A program made the position numbers and the translations under genes. A DNA stretch of 5,522 bases, taken from contig CAMFFI010000088.1 of assembly GCA_945949625.1 (NCBI GenBank), positions 1-5,522 of the forward strand, written 5' to 3'. Source of the stretch: an uncultured bacterium. Lineage in GTDB: Bacteria > Bacillota > Clostridia > Oscillospirales > Acutalibacteraceae. This document shows positions 1-5,522 of this stretch, piece after piece (the first letter of the stretch is position 1; each line of letters opens with the position of its first letter). Below the pieces are notes generated by a model. That model had not been told where the DNA came from. It did no database searches and was given only the letters and a program-made list of their open reading frames with translations.

Positions 1-43
1 AAAATTGCGGTTCTTATTTGGAACAAATCTCTTATTTTAATAC

Positions 44-75
44 AAATGCACCCAAACTAAATTGTGGGTGCATTT
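44..75. terminator. Perfect 11-bp stem-loop, possible terminator
   Basis: AAATGCACCCA (44-54) and TGGGTGCATTT (65-75) are perfectly complementary around a 10-base loop. The A/T ends give short T runs on both strands, so it could end a transcript entering from the left edge or back up the stem-loop at 145-188. No long U tract is present, and no gene is visible between it and the window edge. Confidence 0.5.
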
Positions 76-144
76 CGTATTCCTTGGTGCATCAGAAATA
101 CTATTACATTTTAAAATTAGTCAGCAGTAACTTATATAATACAT

Positions 145-188
145 AATAAAGCAGACTGAAATTTTAGTAAACTGCAGTCTGATTTATT
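145..188 (-). terminator. Stem-loop after the recombinase remnant, probable terminator
   Basis: Arms 145-158 and 175-188 pair at 13 of 14 positions (mismatch at 151/182) around a 16-base loop. The GC-richer core is CAGACTG/CAGTCTG. It lies 12 bases after the recombinase stop. The T tract on the minus side is broken (CTTTATTATGTATT), so termination is likely but not certain. Confidence 0.6.
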
Positions 189-200
189 TTGCCTATTTTT

Positions 201-1169
201 TCAGCCATCAATCTCTGTACCATCATTGAACTTAAATACCAAAGTTCCGTCATTGCGAACTGTGACCGCATCAACAACCGTCAGCCAAAGGCAATTATCA
301 AATTCGGCGAGCAGTTTGTCACGCTTTGAAAGGTCGGAAATAAAACGGTCTATTGCTTTTCTTTTTGAAAGCTTATTATCTTTCTGCTGTTCAAGCTCAT
401 CATATCTTGATTTTGCTTTTTCATAGCGGTCAACATATCTGTTGTATCTCTCAGTATATTTTTCCTGGTCTTGAGCCGATGATGAATTTTCGGCTATGCA
501 CTTTTTAGTAAGCTCGGTAACGACTTCAAGCTCACGGAGCAGTAATGTCATTTCTTTATCAATAACCTTAGTGTCAGTCAGAACATCTCTTGTAAGTTTG
601 CAAGCCTTTATGAACGGCTCTTTGTCAGAAATCAGTCCGTTATAAACTTTGAGAAATCGCTCCTTTATTTCATCTTCGGTAATATGCGGTGTTTTGCAAC
701 AGGTGTTGTTCAAATCTTTTGCAATTGAAGTAAAACTCTCACCATTAATGGCTCTCTCAAAAACTTCACGCACAATGTCAGCTTGTGCAAGGTCAATCTC
801 TATTTTTGTACCGTTAATTCTATACCCAAACAAAAAGCGAAGATTAACAATTTCTCCGTTTTCAAAAGCCTTACGAATACGCCACTTCTGATTTTCGCTT
901 GCCGACAAACTTTCTGCCTGTGCGTATGACGCAAGAATGGTCATCATAAGCTCACCGTCAGCACTGATAGTGTGAATATTCTGTTCTTCAAAGAAAACAT
1001 CTATACCGAGCAGTTTTAACTCTCGAACCGTTTCCAATAATGTAACCGTATTTCGTGCAAATCTTGAAATTGACTTTGTAATAATCAAATCAATATTTCC
1101 TGCTCTGCATTCACTTATAAGGCTTTGAAAGCCCGTGCGATTTGAAAAGCAGTACCGCAATATGCGCAT
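201..1169 (-). pseudogene. Large serine recombinase remnant (N-terminus and internal segment deleted)
   Basis: Open frame of 322 codons, where intact relatives of this clostridial family have roughly 530-560. True homology starts at about residue 10 (NRTGFQSLISECRAGN). The first nine residues come from the neighbouring zinc-ribbon gene read in another frame, and the ATG at 1169 has no ribosome site. The catalytic Ser motif (Y-x-R-V-S) and about 60 N-terminal residues are gone. Kept: the resolvase segment with KSISRFARNT (R36 and R39 match the active-site arginines of resolvases), ILASYAQAES, and the start of the recombinase domain (GESFTSIAKDLNN, to about 155). The next residues, CCKTPHITEDEIKERF, belong to the end of the zinc ribbon, so about 150 residues between them are missing although the frame stays open. 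The C-terminal coiled-coil region (about 205-290) and the normal end (LVFKFNDGTEIDG) remain. Probably inactive for DNA cleavage, given the lost serine. Confidence 0.85.
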
Positions 1170-1450
1170 ATATGACTGTATAATCTTTTAGGTCTGCGGT
1201 TCTGCGGATGTGCCGACCACCAGGAATTACGGCATTTATCCGAGCAGAATTTCTTTTGCCGTTTATGCTTTGTCTGCACAATCGGTTTTCCGCAATGCAT
1301 ACAGGTTTCAAGCTGTGATTTTGTTTTTGCATTTCTCCTATAGAACGACTTAACCTTATTTATTGAAAGTCGCAGTTGATTTGCTATTTCCGAAAAAGTC
1401 ACTCCATCTGAACGCATCCGTATAATACTTGTTTTCTGTTCCTTATTCAT
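1115..1450 (-). pseudogene. Small helix-turn-helix/zinc-ribbon protein of a recombinase module, 3' end replaced
   Basis: 111 residues from ATG 1450. That start has AGAGGTG at 1457-1463, 6 bases upstream; a Met 15 codons earlier has no such support. Residues 4-38 (KEQKTSIIRMRSDGVTFSEI onward) look like a sigma-70-region-4-like or transposase-like helix-turn-helix. A zinc ribbon follows: C50-x2-C53 and C69-x3-C73 in FCSDKCRNSWW. A second ribbon opens at C96-x2-C99 (CAYC), but its partner cysteines are missing. From memory, proteins of this type sit just upstream of large serine recombinases in Clostridia mobile elements and end with a complete second ribbon. Here the reading passes at about 1139-1147 into recombinase DNA in the wrong frame (tail IARAFKAL) and stops at 1115. 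It is thus a truncated protein with a foreign tail, perhaps still translated; DNA binding through the HTH could survive. The exact function is not known to me. Confidence 0.72.
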
Positions 1451-1456
1451 GAAAGA

Positions 1457-1463
1457 CACCTCT
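1457..1463 (-). promoter_or_regulatory. Ribosome binding site of the small zinc-ribbon gene
   Basis: AGAGGTG on the minus strand, 6 bases before the ATG at 1450. It decides this start over the Met at 1495, adding confidence that the protein begins MNKEQKTS. Confidence 0.8.
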
Positions 1464-1577
1464 GTTTTCTTTGATGTGTCTATAGGCAAAAACAATTAAT
1501 AAAATCTGAAGTCCCATAGTCACAAAATTTTCTTCAAGAGTATAAGGACAGAAATATTGATTTTAAGAACCAAACAG

Positions 1578-1613
1578 AAAAAAGCCCGTCAGAGAAATCA
1601 ATCTACAACGGAC
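1578..1613 (-). terminator. Second rho-independent terminator after the operon
   Basis: On the minus strand, GTCCGTTGTAG (1613-1603) pairs with CTCTGACGGGC (1594-1584) at 10 of 11 positions, counting four G-U pairs, around an 8-base loop. It is followed by six uninterrupted T residues (1583-1578). It sits about 40 bases past the first terminator, making a tandem pair that shields the recombinase remnant from operon read-through. Confidence 0.78.
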
Positions 1614-1654
1614 ATAAGTGCTATAAAAATATTCAGTTAAATTCTGTATTTAAT

Positions 1655-1692
1655 AAAAACACCTCCATACAATCCACTATTGTACGGAGGTG
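1655..1692 (-). terminator. Rho-independent terminator of the kinase-amylosucrase-galE operon
   Basis: Arms at 1660-1673 and 1679-1692 pair over 14 positions with a single G-U type exception, around a 5-base loop (1674-1678). On the minus strand the hairpin is followed directly by TTTTTATT (from 1659 down). It lies about 135 bases after the galE stop. On the plus strand the hairpin is followed by a T-rich but interrupted stretch, so weak action in the other direction is possible. Confidence 0.88.
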
Positions 1693-1827
1693 CATTAGTT
1701 TTATTTTATACTTTGATTATCTTTTGAAATTTAATTCCGGATGTCTTTTTCGGCAATCTATCCTTAACAAAACATCGGGATAAATAAAACAAGATAATTC
1801 TTTAATATTTTGAAAATTGTCGTTTTG

Positions 1828-2823
1828 TCAGTCGGGTAGATATCCGTTAAGATGTGTACTGTGCCACTTCCACGCAGTTTCTATAATTGTTGAAAGATCA
1901 TCATATTCGGGCTTCCAGCCAAGGATATTCTTTGCCTTGTCGCTTGAAGCGATAAGTATTGCAGGGTCGCCCGCTCTGCGTTCTTCTTCAATTACTTTTA
2001 TCTCTTTTCCTGTGACCTTTTTAGCCGTTTCAATAACCTCTCTTACCGAGAAGCCGACGCCGTTGCCTAGGTTGAAAATATTGCTTTCGCCGCCGTTTAA
2101 CAGATACTTAACGGCAAGGATATGTGCCTGTGCAAGGTCTGCAACATGAATATAGTCACGGATGCAGGTTCCGTCAGGTGTGTTGTAATCGGTTCCGAAT
2201 ATGCTTATATGGTCTCTTGTACCGTTTGCCGCCTGCAAAATAATCGGGATAAGATGGGTTTCCGGGTTGTGCGCCTCACCGATTTTTCCGCTGATATGAG
2301 CGCCGCAGGCGTTGAAGTAACGCAGTGAAACATACTTCAAGCCGTGTGCCTGCTGAGTCCAATAGAACATTCTCTCCATTGCTTTTTTTGTTTCACCGTA
2401 GCAGTTAGTCGGGTTGGTCGGATCATCTTCAAGAATAGGCGTATGTTTTGGTTCGCCGTAGGTTGCCGCTGTTGATGAAAATACAATATTTTTGATATTG
2501 TGTGCTATGAGTGATTCAAGCAGTACCTTTGTTCCGCAAAGGTTGTTGTCGTAGTACTTGAGCGGATTTATCATACTTTCGCCGACAAGTGAATTTGCCG
2601 CAAAATGAATAACTGCGTCAATGCCATCCTCCTTGTCAAGAACAGCGTCTATTTCCACTCTGTTTCTCAAATCGCCCTTGTAAAACTTTGCCTTTGGATG
2701 CACAGCCTCAATATGACCTGTTTCAAGGTTATCAAAAACAATAACCTCATTGCCCTGTTCAATAAGACTGTAAACTGTATGTGAGCCTATATATCCTGCT
2801 CCTCCGAGTACAAGAATTTTCAT
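1828..2823 (-). CDS. galE: UDP-glucose 4-epimerase
   Basis: Interconverts UDP-galactose and UDP-glucose (Leloir pathway) with bound NAD; cytoplasmic, extended short-chain dehydrogenase fold. The 331 residues are full length for the family. Seen: the NAD-binding GGAGYIGSH loop at residues 7-15, DNLETGH at 31-37, the GDL segment at 50-52, HFAAN at 73-77, the active-site strand FSSTAATYG (115-123; T118 aligns with the catalytic Ser of E. coli GalE), catalytic Y142-x3-K146 in CYGETKK, LRYFNACGA (167-175), CIRDYIHVADLA (220-231), RRAGDPA and LGWKP. The residue aligning with E. coli Tyr299, which limits use of N-acetylated sugars, is L290, so acceptance of UDP-GlcNAc cannot be read off. ATG start at 2823 follows a strong ribosome site. 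It is the last gene of the operon and is followed by two terminators. The family assignment is secure; its role next to amylosucrase is inferred. Confidence 0.96.
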   Translation of the reverse strand: MKILVLGGAGYIGSHTVYSLIEQGNEVIVFDNLETGHIEAVHPKAKFYKGDLRNRVEIDAVLDKEDGIDAVIHFAANSLVGESMINPLKYYDNNLCGTKVLLESLIAHNIKNIVFSSTAATYGEPKHTPILEDDPTNPTNCYGETKKAMERMFYWTQQAHGLKYVSLRYFNACGAHISGKIGEAHNPETHLIPIILQAANGTRDHISIFGTDYNTPDGTCIRDYIHVADLAQAHILAVKYLLNGGESNIFNLGNGVGFSVREVIETAKKVTGKEIKVIEEERRAGDPAILIASSDKAKNILGWKPEYDDLSTIIETAWKWHSTHLNGYLPD

Positions 2824-2830
2824 AATGTTT

Positions 2831-2837
2831 CTCCTCC
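2831..2837 (-). promoter_or_regulatory. Ribosome binding site of galE
   Basis: GGAGGAG on the minus strand, 7 bases before the ATG at 2823. It is a near-ideal Shine-Dalgarno and fixes the galE start. It lies wholly within the 33-base gap after the amylosucrase stop. Confidence 0.9.
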
Positions 2838-2856
2838 GGAACTTATCTCTGTCATT

Positions 2857-4707
2857 TTATACATCAAGTAAAAGCCAACTAAAACCATATGGCTTTAGTT
2901 CAATGGAAATACTGCACACCTCATCATCAGTGAATAAATCTCTTCCGCTTTTTACGCCGTCAAGAAACACGGATTGAACCTTATCACTAAAATTAAAATA
3001 TGCAAGCAACTTTTTATTTTCATATTCTCTGCAAATTCCCAGAACGCTGTCAGAACCTGTATCCACTGTCTGAAAATCTGCTTCTGCTCTGAAAACCTCG
3101 TTTTCGGCTCTGCATTTTTCAAGTTTCAGAATACTCTGAAAAATCCTGCCCTGAACCGTATCTGAGTCATCGCAGTTTTCGGCAAGCTTCCAATTAAACT
3201 TTCCTCTGTGCAGATAACGGCTGTCAACACTCTTTTCGGGATTATCGTGATAGCTGTAATCATTGAGCTGTCCTATTTCATCGCCGCTGTAAAGAACGGG
3301 AATACCGCTTTGCGTGAGCATATAAGCGTGGAGCATAATATCACAGTCAATTGATTTTTCAAGCTTGTCCGTATCCTTTTCTTCAAGTGCAGCTTCTATT
3401 CCGCAAAGACTTGCCGTTGTTCCGCAAAGCCGAGCGTCACCGAGCCTTGGGTCATTATTATAAAGCTCTCCCCTTGCGTTGCTGTCGGGAAACTTTCCTG
3501 TAAAATAATCATTAAGGAATTTTTTATGCGGTATCTCGCTTATGCCAAATTGCTTTAGCCAATCATAATCCAGTCCCCAGCCTATGTCATCGTGACAACG
3601 CAGGTAGTTTAAAAAGATATAATCTTTCGGCAATTCGGAAAGCTGTTTCATCTGACGTTTAAGAAGTCTTACATCTTTTGTTGCAACGGTGTGCCATGTA
3701 CTTGCCATCGTTGTTACATTATAAAGCATATGACATTCGGGCTTTTCAACAGTTCCGAAATAAGGCACAACCTTTGACGGCTCCATAACAACCTCACCCA
3801 AGAGCAGTACGGAGGGACAGACAATTTCCGTTATTATGCGCATCATTCTGACAAGCGAATGAACTGTCGGAAGATTGCGGCAGCTTGTTCCAAGCTCCTT
3901 CCAGATATACGGAACAGCGTCAAGTCTTATAACATCAATTCCTCGGTTTGCAATTGAAAGCATATTTCCGACCATATCATTGAACACTACGCAGTTTCCG
4001 TAGTTCAGGTCCCATTGATAAGGATAAAAGGTAGTCATCACAATTTTGTCGCAGTCGTCAAGATAAGTAAAATTCCCCGGTGCTGTTGTCGGAAAGACCT
4101 GCGGAACAGTCTGTTCAAATTTATTGGGATATTCCCAATCATCAAAGAAAAAATATCTTTTTTGAGCTTCAGTATCGCCGTTTCGTGCTGCTCTTGCCCA
4201 CTCGTGGTCCTCACTTGTGTGATTCATAACGAAATCAAGACAACAGCTTATTCCGTTTTTATGACACTCGGCTGTCAGCTTTTCAAGTTCAGCCATTGTG
4301 CCAAGCTCGTGCTGAACCTTTCTGAAATCAGATACGGCATATCCGCCGTCGCTCCTGCCCTTTGGAGTTTTCAGCAAAGGCATAAAATGCAAATAATTTA
4401 CTCCGCATTTCTTTAGATAGTCAATTTTTGCTCTTACACCATTAATGTTGGCTGCAAAAGCGTCAACATACAACATCATACCGATTATATTTTTCGTTTT
4501 ATACCAATCGGGATTTTTCTCTTTTTCTCTGTCAAGCTTTTTCAATGAGCTTTTTCGATGCCTGTAATACTCGTATAATGAATTACATAACCAGGAAAAG
4601 GCTTTCATATCATTATTATACACTTCACAATACAGCCATTTCAGCTCATCATAGCGTTTTGAAAAGCGTTCAACAAATTCCTTTTCCCACTTAGCTGATT
4701 TATTCAC
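2857..4707 (-). CDS. Amylosucrase-type GH13 glycoside hydrolase (GH13_4)
   Basis: 616 residues, close to the roughly 630 of known amylosucrases. These transfer glucose from sucrose to an alpha-1,4-glucan and release fructose. Layout: helical N-terminal domain (about 1-75), a (beta/alpha)8 barrel starting near MMLYVDAFAANINGV, and a C-terminal beta domain (about 540-616). All GH13 catalytic parts are present: D120 in SDGGYAV, H163 in MNHTS, R261 and nucleophile D263 in DVIRLDAV, acid/base E305 in LLLGEVV, H372 and D373 in CHDDIGW. D120 and R497 (DSRYLHRG) match the salt bridge closing the pocket base in Neisseria amylosucrase; GTSCRNLP and FYPYQWDLNYGN are also family-typical. No signal peptide is seen, so it is probably cytoplasmic. 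The start is GTG at 4707: an in-frame TGA (4713-4711) lies just upstream, and the next Met (residue 34) would cut into the N-domain. Sucrose hydrolases of the same subfamily are the main alternative. It lies 16 bases after the kinase and 33 before galE. Confidence 0.92.
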   Translation of the reverse strand: MNKSAKWEKEFVERFSKRYDELKWLYCEVYNNDMKAFSWLCNSLYEYYRHRKSSLKKLDREKEKNPDWYKTKNIIGMMLYVDAFAANINGVRAKIDYLKKCGVNYLHFMPLLKTPKGRSDGGYAVSDFRKVQHELGTMAELEKLTAECHKNGISCCLDFVMNHTSEDHEWARAARNGDTEAQKRYFFFDDWEYPNKFEQTVPQVFPTTAPGNFTYLDDCDKIVMTTFYPYQWDLNYGNCVVFNDMVGNMLSIANRGIDVIRLDAVPYIWKELGTSCRNLPTVHSLVRMMRIITEIVCPSVLLLGEVVMEPSKVVPYFGTVEKPECHMLYNVTTMASTWHTVATKDVRLLKRQMKQLSELPKDYIFLNYLRCHDDIGWGLDYDWLKQFGISEIPHKKFLNDYFTGKFPDSNARGELYNNDPRLGDARLCGTTASLCGIEAALEEKDTDKLEKSIDCDIMLHAYMLTQSGIPVLYSGDEIGQLNDYSYHDNPEKSVDSRYLHRGKFNWKLAENCDDSDTVQGRIFQSILKLEKCRAENEVFRAEADFQTVDTGSDSVLGICREYENKKLLAYFNFSDKVQSVFLDGVKSGRDLFTDDEVCSISIELKPYGFSWLLLDV

Positions 4708-4713
4708 TGCTCA

Positions 4714-4720
4714 TCACCTC
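4714..4720 (-). promoter_or_regulatory. Ribosome binding site of the amylosucrase gene (GTG start)
   Basis: GAGGTGA on the minus strand, 6 bases before the GTG at 4707 and 3 bases after the kinase stop (4724-4726). The spacing suits GTG 4707. A competing ATG at 4714-4712 overlaps the end of this site and opens only a four-codon frame ending in TAA at 4700. The closeness to the kinase stop suggests translational coupling. Confidence 0.82.
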
Positions 4721-4723
4721 AAT

Positions 4724-5522
4724 TTATGGTAATCTGTCAATCTCTCCGATAGTAGGCATAGCAGGTATCGCACCGCTTCTGCTTGTTGTAATTGCCGCCG
4801 CATTGTTTGAAAATGCCAGCATATCCTTTATTTCGTCCTCCGTCAGGTCTGACGGGTTGTATTTTCCAATATGCGCCATACGGCTTAAAAATGCACCGAA
4901 GAATGTATCGCCTGCACCGTTTGTATCTGCAACCGTAACACTTACGCCGTCAACAATTCCTGCGCAATCTTTAAAGCGATAATATGCACCCTTTGCGCCG
5001 AGAGTTACAAGAACGAGCTTAATATTATACTTGTCACATAAGTATTTTGCTCCCTCTTCAACATCGGTTTTTCCGCTGATAAGAGGTAATTCCTCATCTG
5101 ATACTTTTAATATATCTACTAAATCAAGCGGTTTTTTCATCTGTTCAACTGCTTCATCTAAACTGCTCCAAAGGCTCTCTCTGTAATTCGGGTCATATGA
5201 AATTACCGCTCCGAACGATTTTGCACGCTTGACTGCTGAGATTGTTGCCGTTCTTGAAGGTTCAGCGGTAAGGCTGACAGAGCCGAAGTGAAGTATATGC
5301 GTATTGCTCAGATGCAAATCAATTATTTCGGATGCAGATAACAATGTGTCGGCACTGTTTTTTCGATAGAAAGCAAAACTGCGCTCTCCGTTTTCGTTTA
5401 CCGAAACTACCGCAAGCGTTGTGTTGGCACTTTTATCGGTAATAACGCCGTCTGTACTGACATTATATTTTTGTAGTGTATCGCACAAAAATCTTCCGAA
5501 AGAATCGTTACCGCCCTTTCCG
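4724..5522 (-). CDS. PfkB-family carbohydrate kinase, probable fructokinase (5' end cut by window edge)
   Basis: Probable ATP-dependent fructokinase (fructose to fructose 6-phosphate, cytoplasmic), ribokinase/PfkB fold. The frame stays open to the window edge and reads GKGGNDSFGRFLCDTLQKYN there, which is the conserved segment about 45-60 residues into this family. The TTG at 5488 is therefore an internal codon, not the start. About 265 residues are visible; the N-terminal sugar-binding GG..N motif lies outside. Visible family signatures, in order: DPNYR, the LKVSDEEL segment, VTLGAKGAYY, the second PfkB signature DTNGAGDTFFGAF (catalytic base Asp in GAGD, coded at 4907-4918), and a fructokinase-like C-terminal stretch (NNAAAITTSRSGAIPAMPT) ending in TAA at 4724-4726. 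It is the upstream gene of a tight operon with an amylosucrase, which releases fructose; this supports fructose over ribose, adenosine or 2-keto-3-deoxygluconate as substrate. The family call is firm and the exact sugar is inferred. Confidence 0.92.
   Translation of the reverse strand, partial: GKGGNDSFGRFLCDTLQKYNVSTDGVITDKSANTTLAVVSVNENGERSFAFYRKNSADTLLSASEIIDLHLSNTHILHFGSVSLTAEPSRTATISAVKRAKSFGAVISYDPNYRESLWSSLDEAVEQMKKPLDLVDILKVSDEELPLISGKTDVEEGAKYLCDKYNIKLVLVTLGAKGAYYRFKDCAGIVDGVSVTVADTNGAGDTFFGAFLSRMAHIGKYNPSDLTEDEIKDMLAFSNNAAAITTSRSGAIPAMPTIGEIDRLP

Larger units (their letters stand above)
145..1463 (-). mobile_element. Remnant of a clostridial integrative-element recombination module
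   Basis: The zinc-ribbon/HTH gene, the recombinase fragment and the stem-loop after it form one unit in the order normally found at the recombination end of clostridial integrative elements or prophages. No cargo genes, terminal inverted repeats or attachment sites could be recognised, so the limits given are simply those of the recognisable parts. Two deletions (near 1140 and near 700) make it a fossil rather than a working element. Its presence downstream of a metabolic operon marks an old insertion site. Confidence 0.65.
1451..1827. other. Intergenic region between galE and the recombinase module
   Basis: No coding frame with a ribosome site was found on either strand. The region holds the two minus-strand terminators (1578-1613 and 1655-1692) and the ribosome site of the small zinc-ribbon gene. 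A weak sigma-A-like pair, TTGTGA (1525-1520) and TATTAA (1501-1496) with an 18-base gap, matches consensus at 4 of 6 positions each and could drive the small gene, but matches this loose arise easily in AT-rich DNA. Positions 1693-1827 show nothing recognisable. Confidence 0.6.

Noticed and set aside
1121..1133. 13-base palindrome GGCTTTGAAAGCC as a possible recombinase or operator site
   Set aside because: It lies inside conserved recombinase codons (GFQSL), so the coding sequence explains it adequately.
1111..1332. 73-codon minus-strand frame overlapping the zinc-ribbon gene
   Set aside because: It is an out-of-frame shadow of the small gene with no ribosome site or recognisable family features.
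67..1696. GGTGCATT at both 67-74 and 1689-1696, flanking the mobile remnant, as possible attachment-site or target duplication
   Set aside because: Eight bases are too few to be significant over the compared stretches, and both copies lie in stem-loop arms that explain them.
1817..2149. 110-codon plus-strand frame opposite the end of galE
   Set aside because: It is antisense to clear galE coding sequence and its composition is explained by galE codons.
4015..4416. 133-codon plus-strand frame opposite the amylosucrase gene
   Set aside because: It is antisense to a conserved catalytic domain, looks like a complement shadow and has no family resemblance.
5486..5488. TTG as the start codon of the kinase gene
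   Set aside because: The frame stays open upstream and encodes the conserved GNDSFGRFL segment, so the gene continues past the window edge.

Overview
The window is AT-rich and has two parts, both read on the minus strand. Low GC, strong GGAGG-type ribosome binding sites, a Clostridia-type serine recombinase module and Firmicutes-like protein sequences suggest an anaerobic Bacillota of class Clostridia, plausibly a gut Ruminococcus/Oscillospiraceae-type organism. That placement is inferred from sequence style, not from a marker gene.

Right two thirds (about 1655-5522): a compact sugar operon transcribed right to left. It starts beyond the right edge with a PfkB-family fructokinase, whose N-terminus is cut off by the window. 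Sixteen bases later comes a full-length amylosucrase-type GH13 enzyme with a GTG start, and 33 bases after that a complete UDP-glucose 4-epimerase (galE). Two rho-independent terminators in a row follow galE. Amylosucrase uses the glucose of sucrose to extend an alpha-1,4-glucan and releases fructose; fructokinase phosphorylates that fructose for glycolysis. GalE interconverts UDP-galactose and UDP-glucose. This suggests the operon may handle galactose-bearing sucrose derivatives such as raffinose, or connect sucrose use to nucleotide sugars. The genes that would decide this lie outside the window.

Left third (about 145-1463): the decayed remains of a mobile-element integration module. A small helix-turn-helix/zinc-ribbon protein, of the kind found just upstream of large serine recombinases in Clostridia elements, is joined out of frame to a recombinase that has lost its catalytic N-terminus. 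The recombinase also appears to lack about 150 internal residues, with the reading frame kept open across that deletion. Stem-loops lie downstream of it. The module is probably inactive for recombination.

The 1451-1827 gap holds the two operon terminators and no gene. Positions 1-200 hold two stem-loops and no gene.
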